Shown here: positions 1 to 8,572 of the stretch, in pieces
Layout of the letters: every line of letters starts with the position of its first letter
Numbering within the stretch: position 1 is the stretch's first letter
Origin: MGIIa-K1 sp964577145
GTDB taxonomy: Archaea > Thermoplasmatota > Poseidoniia > Poseidoniales > Poseidoniaceae
DNA: 34,506 bases
Reading direction: 5' to 3'
Assembly (NCBI GenBank): GCA_964577145.1
Contig: CAZNXM010000019.1
Location: forward strand, 1 to 34,506
The notes under the pieces: model-generated
Database searches by the model: none
Told to the model about the DNA's origin: nothing
The model's input: only the letters and a program-made list of their open reading frames with translations
Program-made: the position numbers and the translations under genes

Positions 1-198
1 GCAGCAAAGCGTTTACTCAAATCAAAAGGCTTGACATTCAGCGAGATTAATTTCGATAGTGATAGTACAGCCCGTATGGAAGTAGTCGAGGAAACCGGTC
101 ATCGAACCGTTCCGGTGATTATCGATATCAGGGGAGAGAACCCGATGTTCATCGGTGGATTTGATGAGACCAATTCCTACCTGAGAAAAACTCAATGA
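1..198 (+). CDS. Glutaredoxin-like protein, C-terminal part (5' end outside window)
   Basis: An open frame runs from the first base to a TGA at 196-198 and gives 65 residues. The fragment contains a cis-proline segment (HRTVPVIID) followed by MFIGGFDET near the end. This is the TVP...IGG(F/C)(D/S) pattern of the glutathione-binding half of glutaredoxins. The upstream part, which would carry the CxxC redox site, lies outside the window, so activity cannot be judged. Glutaredoxins reduce disulfides or move reducing equivalents in the cytosol. The gene converges with the next gene, with only 4 bases between the two stop codons. A small thioredoxin-fold relative is the main alternative. Confidence 0.75.
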   Translation, partial: AAKRLLKSKGLTFSEINFDSDSTARMEVVEETGHRTVPVIIDIRGENPMFIGGFDETNSYLRKTQ

Positions 199-202
199 GT
201 TA

Positions 203-1189
203 TCATCGAGCAACGGGGAGCCATCCATCAACAGTTCCCGTATTGTCAAGTAGAGTTGGCTTAATCATTTGACCTCGACCCTTGAGTATTTTCAATACCT
301 TGCTGTTGGAATGCCATTCATCGTCATAATAAATTCCACAAGACTCTCCGCCATTGCTTTCGACTTCGGTGGCGATTGCCTGCATCATGGAGATCCACAT
401 ATTGTGCTGCATCTCTGCGCCAACTCCGCCAGTTCCCCAAATTGTTGCGGATTCAATCGAGTAAGTGTAGAACATTACTTCTTTTTCACTCATCTTTTCA
501 AATCCAAAACATCGCGTTCCGGAAATTGGATGTGTACCCGCTTTGTCATTCTCTACAGTCATGACACAAAATTCATTGTCCTTTAGATCAACATCAAGAT
601 AGATGATTGCTCCATTATCCAAAGACCAAATATTCAGATGGGCGACATCACCTTGTTGACGACCTGATTTTGATGCAGGCTCCCACTCTACCCAATCGTG
701 AAAATCTCCTCCATTTTCAAATCCATTTGGGTTATTCAAAATGCTTTTTAGATAGTTGACAGGATCATCCTCTAAACAGACGATGACGCCATAGAAATCT
801 GTTCTAACCTCACCACTGCCATAATCGAAATTATGTAATCGAGCACCACCGAATTCAAGCTCCCTTTTGAGTACATTAGAAGTGTATATCTCTTCTGAGA
901 TTTTCAGATTGACAATACTTGCCCATTTCTTATTGATGAAGTTGGGACTTGGAGAGGTTTCACAAGGACATTCACAAGTTTCATTCACAGTTTCTTCGGA
1001 AATATTTGATTGATTAACCGTGACATTATCGTATGTAGATTCATTTTCATAATCGTACTCATTTATTGGGCTAAAGTCCATCGTAATACTTTCTTCTGAA
1101 AGAGCATCCATCGTTAGTGGAGACCCCGATACCAGTAGTATTGTAGATAGAAGTATACTCGTAATAAAATTCCATCGATTGGCAATCAT
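203..1189 (-). CDS. Secreted or surface-exposed protein of unknown function
   Basis: A 328-residue protein that I do not recognise. Residues 1 to about 25 form a signal peptide: a basic start (MIANRWN), then a hydrophobic stretch ending in SGSP. Residues 30-85 are acidic, low-complexity and rich in N-glycosylation-type NxS/T sites, with a small cysteine cluster (CECPC, about residues 72-76) that looks like a stalk. The remaining part, about residues 88-328, looks globular, with several further cysteines that could form disulfides outside the cell. No catalytic motif is evident. An AT-rich element about 29 bases before the ATG suggests a leaderless transcript. The gene converges with the glutaredoxin-like gene. 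Confidence 0.75.
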   Translation of the reverse strand: MIANRWNFITSILLSTILLVSGSPLTMDALSEESITMDFSPINEYDYENESTYDNVTVNQSNISEETVNETCECPCETSPSPNFINKKWASIVNLKISEEIYTSNVLKRELEFGGARLHNFDYGSGEVRTDFYGVIVCLEDDPVNYLKSILNNPNGFENGGDFHDWVEWEPASKSGRQQGDVAHLNIWSLDNGAIIYLDVDLKDNEFCVMTVENDKAGTHPISGTRCFGFEKMSEKEVMFYTYSIESATIWGTGGVGAEMQHNMWISMMQAIATEVESNGGESCGIYYDDEWHSNSKVLKILKGRGQMIKPTLLDNTGTVDGWLPVAR

Positions 1190-1214
1190 TAGGTGTATAT
1201 CGGTTCCGTTACGG

Positions 1215-1221
1215 TATATTT
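1215..1221 (-). promoter_or_regulatory. Possible TATA element for the secreted-protein gene
   Basis: On the minus strand this reads AAATATA. Its centre is about 29 bases upstream of the ATG at 1189, the spacing expected for an archaeal TATA box on a leaderless transcript. The call rests on position and AT content only. Confidence 0.3.
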
Positions 1222-1308
1222 GTATCGGGCAATTGCTTATTTTTCCCCCACTCTGATTTGACTATAGTGATACTTTGGGAAAGTGCCAAAAATAGGCCAC
1301 TTTAGGGG

Positions 1309-1335
1309 GCAAAAAAAGCAAACTTGTTTTTTTGC
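1309..1335 (-). terminator. Hairpin with T-tracts on both strands, likely terminator of tRNA-Glu
   Basis: A perfect 9-base inverted repeat (GCAAAAAAA / TTTTTTTGC) encloses a 9-base loop. It lies about 65 bases beyond the 3' end of tRNA-Glu in its direction of transcription and gives a T7 run on either strand. Archaeal RNA polymerase terminates at T-runs, so this can end tRNA-Glu transcription before the next gene on the same strand. Confidence 0.45.
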
Positions 1336-1354
1336 GAGTACTTTTTTGAGTACT
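1336..1354. repeat. Direct repeat GAGTACT, 12-base period, next to the T-tract hairpin
   Basis: GAGTACT occurs at 1336-1342 and again at 1348-1354. Because AGTACT is itself a palindrome, the pair also forms a dyad around a T run. It sits between tRNA-Glu and the secreted-protein gene. It could be a regulator site or part of the terminator region. The rest of 1190-1398 shows no gene. Confidence 0.4.
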
Positions 1355-1398
1355 ATTAGGGCTAGCAATGCCACATTTGAGTAGTTTAGGTGCTAGAG

Positions 1399-1471
1399 TG
1401 CTCGCACCGGGATTCGAACCCGGGTCGCCGGGATGAAAACCCGAAATGATGGGCCACTACACCATGCAAGC
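1399..1471 (-). tRNA. tRNA-Glu (anticodon UUC)
   Basis: This is a 73-base cloverleaf on the minus strand. The acceptor stem is GCTTGCA/TGCGAGC with one G-T pair, and the discriminator is A. The D-arm is the GGTGTAGTGG type usual for tRNA-Glu. The anticodon stem TCGGG/CCCGG holds the loop TTTTCAT, so the anticodon is TTC. The T-arm is CCGGG-TTCGAAT-CCCGG. No CCA is encoded, which is common in archaea. There is no intron. It lies just downstream of the DedA-family gene on the same strand. Confidence 0.96.
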
Positions 1472-1494
1472 AACTACCCCTCGCCCAACGCTGA

Positions 1495-2103
1495 TTATTC
1501 ATGAATGTTGGGGTCGACCGTTAACCTATTCCACCAGCGTAGACCGTACCACGTAGCCACAATTCCCGATACAAGGAGTATCCCTATCAACATCTCCCTA
1601 TCCAGTAGCCACCACAATGCATCGAGCGCTTTATCGCCATAGATTCCAACGAGTATTGCCTCTAATCCGAATCGGAGACCACGCCCAGACAGTCCGGCTG
1701 CGACGAATGGTTTGATATCCATTTCACCCATACCTGCAGCCCATCCAAACACCTTGTAGGGAATGGGAGAAAACGCGGCAATGAAAATTCCAATTGTCCC
1801 ATATCTATCCATCAGTGCTTCGATTTTCTCGACATGGTGTTGCTTTCCAAAACGGTCGAGAATAGCTCTGCCCCAATTCTTGCCAATCCAGTATCCAACA
1901 AGGCTACCGAGTACACTTGAGATTGTGATAACGAGCCATAGCCAAACAACGAGGGGAGTGTCTCCCATCGCATTGACAAGCATGGGCAAAAACAGCAGGT
2001 CAGGAGGCACCGGCTGAATAATTGCCTCAGTGAAAGACATTGCTCCGAGGCTCACCGAACCAAAGCCGTCGAACCAATCGACTACGCCCTCCTTCCACGA
2101 CAT
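1495..2103 (-). CDS. DedA/VTT-family membrane protein (YqaA-like)
   Basis: A 202-residue integral membrane protein of the DedA / SNARE-associated (VTT) superfamily. Members are linked to lipid scrambling or undecaprenyl-phosphate transport and to membrane homeostasis. Visible family marks are an acidic residue before a proline pair near the N-terminus (TEAIIQPVPPD, about residues 25-35), the GSLVGYWIGKNWGR segment (about 66-79), and the FSPIPYKVFGWAAGMG segment (about 110-125), which matches the F-x-P-(I/V)-P-x-K re-entrant motif of YqaA-type proteins. Hydrophobic segments flank these, and a last helix ends in GLRWWNR. The length fits the YqaA branch. The gene is divergent from nob1 and precedes tRNA-Glu on the same strand. 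Confidence 0.85.
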   Translation of the reverse strand: MSWKEGVVDWFDGFGSVSLGAMSFTEAIIQPVPPDLLFLPMLVNAMGDTPLVVWLWLVITISSVLGSLVGYWIGKNWGRAILDRFGKQHHVEKIEALMDRYGTIGIFIAAFSPIPYKVFGWAAGMGEMDIKPFVAAGLSGRGLRFGLEAILVGIYGDKALDALWWLLDREMLIGILLVSGIVATWYGLRWWNRLTVDPNIHE

Positions 2104-2181
2104 CTGACCAACGGGCTACATTCTTACGCATGAATGCTATCCCTTCCCGAAGCGATGAAAGAGGAGTTCGCCTTCATCTGC

Positions 2182-2649
2182 ATGATGCCGGTACTCGACA
2201 CCGCAGCCCTTCTGCACTGGCCAGTCGAGAGAATAGCCGGTGGGATTGCCGCTCATTCCCAACTTGCTGAGTTGGAGCGACTAAGTCCAGAGCGCGCAAT
2301 GCTTGTTGAGTCAATCGAGATGGAATGGATGAGTATCGGAACTGGGGACGCCGAAGATGCTGCCCGAAGAACAGGTGATCTTCCTCGCCTTTCTGAAGTC
2401 GACCTCGAAGTACTAGCTCTTGCGATAGCAACTGGCCAATGTTTGTTTACAGATGATTATTCTCTGCAAAATGTTTGCCGCTCCCTCAACCACCCATTCG
2501 AGGCAGTAAGCAACCGCCCCTCGAAAAAGCAGTGGGCCTGGGAATTGCGTTGTATTGGCTGCCGTGCGACAAAACAAGCCGATTCGAAGGATGCTCAAGA
2601 ATGCGAGATTTGTGGCTCGCCAATGGAAGTAAAGCGTGCACGGCGCTGA
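2182..2649 (+). CDS. nob1: Nob1-type endoribonuclease (PIN domain plus zinc ribbon)
   Basis: A 155-residue protein with a PIN domain and a C-terminal zinc ribbon, the architecture of archaeal Nob1, which cleaves the 3' end of 16S rRNA precursors in small-subunit maturation. PIN acidic residues are visible in MPVLDTAALL (Asp6), in LSEVDLEVLALA and in LFTDDYS. The zinc ribbon has cysteines at 123, 126, 140 and 143 (CIGC...CEIC). I start at ATG 2182, directly before the VLDT strand where the PIN fold begins. The frame is open upstream, and ATGs at 2134, 2155 and 2185 are alternatives. The length is similar to other archaeal Nob1 proteins. It converges with tatA, with 2 bases between the stops. 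Confidence 0.88.
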   Translation: MMPVLDTAALLHWPVERIAGGIAAHSQLAELERLSPERAMLVESIEMEWMSIGTGDAEDAARRTGDLPRLSEVDLEVLALAIATGQCLFTDDYSLQNVCRSLNHPFEAVSNRPSKKQWAWELRCIGCRATKQADSKDAQECEICGSPMEVKRARR

Positions 2650-2651
2650 TT

Positions 2652-2948
2652 TCACTCGTCGGATGAATCGGCGATTTCCTCTTCGATTTCCTCAACGGTC
2701 TTTCCTGAGGGGTCGACACCTGCAGCCTCAGCCTCTTCTGTAAGTGCAACAGTAGCAGTCTTGCCACCAGCCTCGAGGTCAGCTTCGGTTGCTGCAGTAT
2801 TTGGTGAATGTGTGATTTCCGAAATACCCTTTTGGAATTCGCCTTTTGATTGTCCAAGCGCTCTTGCTAACTTAGGTAGGCGTTCTGCTCCAAATAGAAT
2901 GAAGAATATGGCGAGTAGAATGATTATCTCGGTTGCTCCAAATCGCAT
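2652..2948 (-). CDS. tatA: Twin-arginine translocase subunit TatA-like
   Basis: A 98-residue protein with a single N-terminal membrane helix (GATEIIILLAIFFILFGAER) followed at once by an amphipathic helix (LPKLARALGQSKGEFQKG). This is the TatA/E layout including the FG-x-x-(R/K)-LP hinge. The C-terminal half is acidic and disordered, which is common in TatA tails. TatA oligomers form the pore of the Tat pathway, which exports folded proteins. The start at 2948 is chosen because a GGAGG site at 2958-2962 lies 9 bases upstream. The frame is open 16 codons further, but those residues do not fit the family. No tatC is visible here. TatA and TatB cannot always be told apart by eye. Confidence 0.9.
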   Translation of the reverse strand: MRFGATEIIILLAIFFILFGAERLPKLARALGQSKGEFQKGISEITHSPNTAATEADLEAGGKTATVALTEEAEAAGVDPSGKTVEEIEEEIADSSDE

Positions 2949-3004
2949 AGGGGGTGTCCTCCAATGTGTTCCAGCAGGACCAGCCTTGTCAATCAATCGG
3001 CTGT

Positions 3005-3238
3005 TTAACCGCCTGAGACCGGCGGAAGTAGTGCGATTTCATCACCATCACTCAGTGGAGTATCTTCACTCACCTGGTGGCCGTTCAAACTAATTGCAAG
3101 CCCCTTTCCAAGCCACATTTCCATACCGATTTCCTCTATTAGGAAACGGGCACTACTATTGGCGGGTAATTCGATGTGATGCGTTCGCCCTTCCAGTGCT
3201 TCGGCAATTGGTCCGAATGCAAGGACCGTGACTTGCAT
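3005..3238 (-). CDS. MoaD/ThiS-like ubiquitin-fold sulfur carrier
   Basis: A 77-residue beta-grasp protein that starts MQVTVLAFGPIAEAL and ends in PPVSGG. The terminal Gly-Gly and the preceding (D/G)-D-E-I-x-L-x-P-P-V-(A/S)-G-G segment are the MoaD/ThiS signature. The glycine is adenylated and turned into a thiocarboxylate for molybdopterin or thiazole synthesis. In archaea such proteins can also act as SAMP-type protein modifiers, and sequence alone does not separate these roles. The open frame extends 18 codons upstream, but the fold starts at ATG 3238. The gene is divergent from the ABC ATPase and lies 56 bases upstream of tatA on the same strand. No partner E1 enzyme is in the window. Confidence 0.88.
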   Translation of the reverse strand: MQVTVLAFGPIAEALEGRTHHIELPANSSARFLIEEIGMEMWLGKGLAISLNGHQVSEDTPLSDGDEIALLPPVSGG

Positions 3239-3260
3239 ATCATTCTCGATGAAGGGGGGT

Positions 3261-3268
3261 CTTATCAA
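3261..3268. promoter_or_regulatory. AT-rich element centred between two divergent starts, possible shared TATA region
   Basis: CTTATCAA at 3261-3268 is the only AT-rich patch between the MoaD-like gene (start 3238) and the ABC ATPase (start 3291). Its centre is 26.5 bases from each start codon, the distance expected for a TATA box on leaderless transcripts in both directions. This is position-based inference. Confidence 0.3.
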
Positions 3269-3290
3269 CCTGCACGGCCTGAAGGTATCC

Positions 3291-3974
3291 ATGTCAGCCG
3301 CTCTAGAGTGCCAAGACCTGTGGAAGGTCTACGAAATGGGCGAGGCTAAGGTGCAGGCAGTAAGAGGTGTGAGCCTTTCTGTTGCAGCCGGAGATATGGT
3401 CGCAATCATGGGACCAAGTGGATGTGGAAAGACTACCCTGCTAAACATGCTGAGTGGTATAGATGAACCATCGGCTGGGCAAGTGAGTGTTGCAGGATTA
3501 CCGCTTTTCGGCATCAGTGATGATGAGAGAACCGACCTTCGTGGCAGTCAGATGGGTTTTATCTTCCAGAAGTTCTACCTTATCGAGGTACTGAGCGCTG
3601 TTGAAAATGTTGAGATACCATTATTGATGCAAAAAATGTCCGCCGAGGAGGCTCGTAAAATCGCTATCGAAGCACTAGAAATGGTTGGCCTCGGTGATAG
3701 AGCAGATCACCGTCCTGCAGAATTATCCGGTGGTCAACAGCAAAGAGTTGCAATCGCACGCGCATTCGTCCATTCACCCAGTGTCATCCTGTGCGATGAG
3801 CCTACTGGAAACTTAGACAGCACTACTAGTGACCAAATTCTTGAACTCCTAACCGAATTGAATACTGAACGTAATGTCACCTTGGTTGTCGTTACGCACG
3901 ACAATGCGGTCGCTGACAGATGTGAACGCATTATCAGAATGAGTGATGGCAGGGTAATCAAGGAAGAGGAGTGA
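3291..3974 (+). CDS. ABC transporter ATP-binding protein, LolD/MacB type
   Basis: A 227-residue ATPase of the LolD/MacB/FtsE class. The order is Walker A GPSGCGKTT (from residue 41), Q-loop region FIFQKFYLIEVLSAVENV, signature LSGGQQQR (from 145), Walker B VILCDEPTGNLD (from 165, catalytic Glu170) and H-loop VVVTHD. The stretch FYLIEVLSAVENVEIPL resembles the family's FNLLPxLTAxENVxLPL element. These ATPases pair with FtsX-type permeases and work as mechanotransmitters on the outer face rather than as classical importers. The pairing is visible: the permease starts directly at its stop codon. I start at ATG 3291 because the 21 upstream codons in frame overlap the divergent gene and lack family character. 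Confidence 0.95.
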   Translation: MSAALECQDLWKVYEMGEAKVQAVRGVSLSVAAGDMVAIMGPSGCGKTTLLNMLSGIDEPSAGQVSVAGLPLFGISDDERTDLRGSQMGFIFQKFYLIEVLSAVENVEIPLLMQKMSAEEARKIAIEALEMVGLGDRADHRPAELSGGQQQRVAIARAFVHSPSVILCDEPTGNLDSTTSDQILELLTELNTERNVTLVVVTHDNAVADRCERIIRMSDGRVIKEEE

Positions 3975-3976
3975 AT

Positions 3977-6900
3977 ATGCTCACCGAGCTGATTATCGCC
4001 GCACTTCTGGTTGCGCCCTTCAGTCTTGGCGCAACATTCTCCATTCGTGGAGACTTGAGGTATTGGTGGCAAGGTATGATACTTGGGCCTGGAACAATGT
4101 TAGATGCGATGCTCATTTGGCTATTTCTAGATTGGATAGAGATCAGTTTCATGGCTACATGGACCACAGTAATTGCATCAGGAATAATTTTGACACTTCT
4201 AAAACAGCCCTTTTTCTCATCACGACGCCTTCTCGTATTCCGTTTGGCAATGCAACAAGTTCGCAGAAAACCACGGCAAGCCGCACTGATGATGGCGGGT
4301 TTGTTGGTTGCATCATCGATCATCACATCCTCTCTAGTGGTCGGCGACAGTCTTGATGCGACCGTCAATGATGAAATAGAGGCGATGTGGGGCGATACCG
4401 ATATTCTCGTCTACTCGACGGACCGCCGAACTGGCCTCTCCGATGATATTTCGGAAAACCTCACACTTTCTTTCGGTGAGGCTTTGCAATCCGAAGGTCT
4501 ATCCGACTCATTTCAAGTGGGAATCGAGACTTCAGCAACTCTTGCGAGAGCAGATGGGAAAGCCGACCCAAGCGTTTCTTGGTTTGCGTACCGTGGCTGG
4601 GAAGGAGTTAGTGTCAATCAGGTAGCAGCAGATGAATTGGAGATTGGAGCAGGAGATGTCATCGAAGTATCTTGGTACAGCATTAGCACTGAAGGAAAAT
4701 ATGTTCGCAATAGTGACAATCTTACAATTGATGAGGTGATTCCAAACAAGGGAATTGGTGCCTGGTCTGGTACAAGAGGGCCTGGATTATTCACTTCACT
4801 TTCACAAGCTCAAGAACTACAAGGTAAGGAATGGGTGGTAAATCGTCTGCGGATTTCGATGCCAGATAATATCGGTGCCTCTGATAGTATTCCACAAATC
4901 AAAGAAAGCCTCGATGGATTGATTTCATCTTCAGATGCTTCATTTGAAACCCAAATCGATGGCGATGTAATGTCAATTGCTCAAACTAGTGGATTCGGCC
5001 GGCTAGATTCCAATTTTGTGACGGCATGGCGCGAGAATGCGAGTGAATTAGCAGCCGGAGGAAGTACTCTAGAAGTTCTTCAAGTACCCTTGATTCAAAT
5101 ATCTCAAGGATACAATATTCTAGTCCTACCAGATGAAACCATTGAGCAAATAGTCCCCTCCACAGAAGGAGATTGGTACATTGCTGCCGGTTCAGTCTCC
5201 TTCCAAATCGACCGCGGAGGAAAGGCCCATGGCTGGGAAGTCCCAGATGGTGGCTTGATCAATGACGTCGAATTAGTTGAAGGTGGTTTGATAGTCGCAC
5301 ACGATAGTGGTCTTACAATCATCCCCGAGGACCCAGAAGGTGAATTGGAGCACCTTACAACAGACCATGAAGTCCTACTAGCATCCAATACATCGATTCC
5401 CCTCCCAGATTTGCCTGAACCTCTATTCGGTATTGAACATGAGATTGCTGATGGTGAGGAGTGGCTTCGCATAGAGGGATTATTTGGCTCAACTTTCTAT
5501 GCAGTAGAAGATGGAGAATGGGTTGACCAACAAGTTGGAGGAGACATGCTCCATTCTGACGATGTCATCATGTATGGCGATTCATCAGGTTGGACTACCG
5601 TAGATGGTAGTGCTTCACCTGCTAATTGGACCGCTCTTCCAGATGGTTTACTAATCAATGAATCCGGCACGCTCTATTCATTTAATTCGGCGGGCACTAC
5701 CGCTTTGACCATTCCAAATAGCGATTGTGACCAACGTTCATTCGCTTGGGATGGAGATTTACTTTGCAGCACTTCAGTCGGTGTCCTAATTGATTCAGAA
5801 GGAGTTCTAACTCCGCGTTTACCACTTACTGTAGACATCAGTGATATTGGAACTCTACCTCAACTCGTTATCGCAACCGATTCTGCCTTTGCACCACAAG
5901 ATGGTGGAATGTTGGTCTCGAATCAACTCGCTCACCTTGATGTAAATCAAACGATATGGGTCACTGGTTTGATGCCATATGCATATGGGGATGATTCTCC
6001 ATTGATTATGGATGTAGAGGGTTCTATGTCATCTATCAATGCTCCAGGCCTTGATGAATTGGAAGGAATCATCATCGGTATGGTCGATCTCGAAACCGGA
6101 GCAGAATTGGCAGCAGCAGATGATGATGAACGTAGTATGATAATTGTGACAGGCGGTGATTCCAATGCAATCAATCTCTGGTTAGATGGATTTGCTGGTA
6201 CCGATTCAATGGGACTGAATTTTAATGCGGTCAAGGAAGAGTCCTCTGAGGTTGCAGAAGAGAGTTCAGGTGTACTTTCAGCAATGTTCCTCGTCTTTGG
6301 GACCTTTACTATCGGTGCTGGGGTATTGCTGGTACTAACTATTGTCATAATGCTAGCAGACCAAAGGCGCCAAGATGAAGCCATAATTCGTGCACTTGGA
6401 CTCAAGCGTTCAGATATGCGTGCTCTCGCAATGATGGAAGGAGTTCTGACATCTGCTGGTGCTGCGATTCTTGGAGGAATAGTTGGTCTAGTTCTAGCAT
6501 GGTTGATTTCATTGGCTTTCAGTAGTATTTTCACATCAGTTGGCGCCGAAGGACTCGCGTTTTCATTTAGCCTCTCAAGCATGTTAGTAGGAATGTCGTG
6601 GGGATTCATTATTGCAATGTCGACCCTTTGGGCAACTGCTCTTTGGACCAGCCGTTTAAACATCGTAGAAGCCCTGCGTGGATTGTCTCCAGTTCGTGCA
6701 AAAAGCATGCCTTGGTGGATGCTCCTCGGCCTGATTATATTGTTAGGTGGAGCTTTACTTTCAGGATTGACTATGCTGACATTGGAAAGCGGCTCATCAC
6801 TTCACATAGCGATGTGGCATATTGCAGCAGCACAATTCATCATCGCAATAGTGCCGCTGTTAACTTGGGTATTGCCGAATATGCTAGGGCGCTCGATGCG

Positions 6901-8350
6901 CAATGCTGGTAGCAATACAATGGCCGCAATTGGGCTGGCTCTATTCGCATGGGCTCTCCTTCCGGATTCATTTGACCCGGTTAGAGCTGGAGTTGAACCT
7001 GCTAACATGGAATTAGCATTCGCAGTACTTGGCATAGTCGAAGTATTTGCTGGAGTCATGGTACTGTCTGGACTCGCTCCAAGAATTGCTGGTTTCATCA
7101 CCAGCAGGACCTTCGTCACTCGATTATTTGGGCCGGTTCCAAAAATCGCTCTGGCCCATCCCGCCTCTGCACCATTACGAACTGCAATCGTAATGGGAAT
7201 GTTTTCACTAACTGTATTCAGCGTAATCGTTCTCTCGGGATATTCAGTACAATTCGAATCACATTCTACTGGCTATGTTGATGATGCAAGTGGTGATTTT
7301 GAGATTCTTCTCGCCTCATCTAGGCAAGCACCAATGGACCTGTCCTCGGATCCAATTGACTGGAATCTTTCAGAGGCCTCGTCTTCAGATATCGATGCAG
7401 TGGGTAGAGTTTCACGAGCAGTAGTGTGGTTAGAGAAGGGTGAAGAGCGTACAGGGTATATCCTTCGAGGTATTGATGATGGCTTTGCTCAACACGGTGG
7501 CATTCCCCTTTCAAGTTGGGACCGTAACGCCTTAGGGCCAACCGAGAAAGAAGCGTGGATTAATCTCACATTACGTCCAGATTTGGTATTCATCGATAGT
7601 TCATTTGCCCTGATTGACCCCAATACTGGAGAGTCGATTAATGGGATTACAATTACAATTGGAGAATCGATTTCTCTAATTGATATTTCAAACCCCGGAA
7701 ACACCCGTGAAGTGGTAGTTGGAGGCATACTTTCTCAATCTTCAAATCTCTTTAGTGCTGGCGTATGGATGGGTGGAGAAATTGTTGAGGAACAGTTCGG
7801 GGGAGTACACACTAGGATCTATGTTTCAGCATCTCCAGGAATCGACTCCTCAATTCTCGAGGAATCTCTTTCAAGTGATTTAGCAAAGAATGGAGTCCAT
7901 ACATCGGTTATCGAGGAGGAGGTATTGGTGATTCTTGGATTGGTATTTGCGATTTTGTCAATTTTCCAGGCATATCTTGCATTAGGTCTCATCGTAGGCA
8001 TCGCAGGAATTGGTGTGGTAACGTTTCGGTCGGTTTCAGAGCGAGCAGGCGAGATTGGAATGTTACGAGCTCTCGGATGGAGACGCCGTTCAGTGATGTT
8101 CTCGATGCTTACTGAAATCAGTTGGGTTTCGATTCTAGGGATGTTGAATGGGGCTGCAGTTGCCATGGCATTCCACCTCGCACTCCATGGAGCAATTTGG
8201 GAAGAACAAGGGGTCGAACTCATACTGCCCTGGGGAACATTAATCTCAATGCTATTAGGAGGATGGATTCTTGTTCTATTAGCAACAATAATCCCTGTTC
8301 GAAGAGCAATGTCCATCACTCCAGCACAGGCCTTGGCAAGTTCGGATTGA
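3977..8350 (+). CDS. Giant FtsX/MacB-type ABC permease with two FtsX modules and a propeller-like extracellular insert
   Basis: A 1457-residue permease partner of the preceding ATPase. Residues 1-80 hold extra hydrophobic helices. A basic segment (RLAMQQVRRKPRQA) leads into the first FtsX helix (about 103-125). A very large extracellular part, about 127-765, follows. FtsX helices then come at about 767-855 with the coupling segment RRQDEAIIRALGLKRSDMRAL, then more helices, a second extracellular domain (about 1090-1310), and a C-terminal FtsX module with ERAGEIGMLRALGWRRRSV and a final PVRRAMSITPAQAL. The duplicated FtsX layout is like archaeal and actinobacterial fused permeases. ATG 3977 has a GAGGAG site 5 bases before it; GTG 3971 is the alternative. 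Substrate unknown; envelope lipoproteins, lipids or peptides are possible. Confidence 0.92.
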   Translation: MLTELIIAALLVAPFSLGATFSIRGDLRYWWQGMILGPGTMLDAMLIWLFLDWIEISFMATWTTVIASGIILTLLKQPFFSSRRLLVFRLAMQQVRRKPRQAALMMAGLLVASSIITSSLVVGDSLDATVNDEIEAMWGDTDILVYSTDRRTGLSDDISENLTLSFGEALQSEGLSDSFQVGIETSATLARADGKADPSVSWFAYRGWEGVSVNQVAADELEIGAGDVIEVSWYSISTEGKYVRNSDNLTIDEVIPNKGIGAWSGTRGPGLFTSLSQAQELQGKEWVVNRLRISMPDNIGASDSIPQIKESLDGLISSSDASFETQIDGDVMSIAQTSGFGRLDSNFVTAWRENASELAAGGSTLEVLQVPLIQISQGYNILVLPDETIEQIVPSTEGDWYIAAGSVSFQIDRGGKAHGWEVPDGGLINDVELVEGGLIVAHDSGLTIIPEDPEGELEHLTTDHEVLLASNTSIPLPDLPEPLFGIEHEIADGEEWLRIEGLFGSTFYAVEDGEWVDQQVGGDMLHSDDVIMYGDSSGWTTVDGSASPANWTALPDGLLINESGTLYSFNSAGTTALTIPNSDCDQRSFAWDGDLLCSTSVGVLIDSEGVLTPRLPLTVDISDIGTLPQLVIATDSAFAPQDGGMLVSNQLAHLDVNQTIWVTGLMPYAYGDDSPLIMDVEGSMSSINAPGLDELEGIIIGMVDLETGAELAAADDDERSMIIVTGGDSNAINLWLDGFAGTDSMGLNFNAVKEESSEVAEESSGVLSAMFLVFGTFTIGAGVLLVLTIVIMLADQRRQDEAIIRALGLKRSDMRALAMMEGVLTSAGAAILGGIVGLVLAWLISLAFSSIFTSVGAEGLAFSFSLSSMLVGMSWGFIIAMSTLWATALWTSRLNIVEALRGLSPVRAKSMPWWMLLGLIILLGGALLSGLTMLTLESGSSLHIAMWHIAAAQFIIAIVPLLTWVLPNMLGRSMRNAGSNTMAAIGLALFAWALLPDSFDPVRAGVEPANMELAFAVLGIVEVFAGVMVLSGLAPRIAGFITSRTFVTRLFGPVPKIALAHPASAPLRTAIVMGMFSLTVFSVIVLSGYSVQFESHSTGYVDDASGDFEILLASSRQAPMDLSSDPIDWNLSEASSSDIDAVGRVSRAVVWLEKGEERTGYILRGIDDGFAQHGGIPLSSWDRNALGPTEKEAWINLTLRPDLVFIDSSFALIDPNTGESINGITITIGESISLIDISNPGNTREVVVGGILSQSSNLFSAGVWMGGEIVEEQFGGVHTRIYVSASPGIDSSILEESLSSDLAKNGVHTSVIEEEVLVILGLVFAILSIFQAYLALGLIVGIAGIGVVTFRSVSERAGEIGMLRALGWRRRSVMFSMLTEISWVSILGMLNGAAVAMAFHLALHGAIWEEQGVELILPWGTLISMLLGGWILVLLATIIPVRRAMSITPAQALASSD

Positions 8351-8528
8351 AGTTGTTTTAGTTATTATGTTCAGCAAGGCATAGAAAACACAAACGCATT
8401 GTACCAAAGAGCGAATTATTACTTCTTTATCATCGAGTTATTGTTATTTTTCGCTGTACTGCATTGGGTCAAGTTCCATTAAGGAAAAACAATCTTCTAG
8501 AGACTTGTACGGCGTGGGTTGCCCAACT

Positions 8529-8536
8529 CCTAAATA
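8529..8536 (+). promoter_or_regulatory. Possible TATA box of the 1050-residue surface protein gene
   Basis: CCTAAATA lies 49-56 bases before the start codon. Transcription about 25 bases downstream would leave a short leader carrying the GGAGG site at 8573-8577. The rest of 8351-8584 is AT-rich and shows no gene. Confidence 0.4.
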
Positions 8537-8572
8537 CCCTACATGGCGTGGGGGAGCCAACCGACCCCAGTC

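Noticed and set aside
5947..6708. A 253-codon open frame on the minus strand inside the permease gene
   Set aside because: It lies fully antisense to the FtsX coding region, has a low-complexity Ser/Pro/Arg composition typical of reversed coding sequence, and no recognisable motif.
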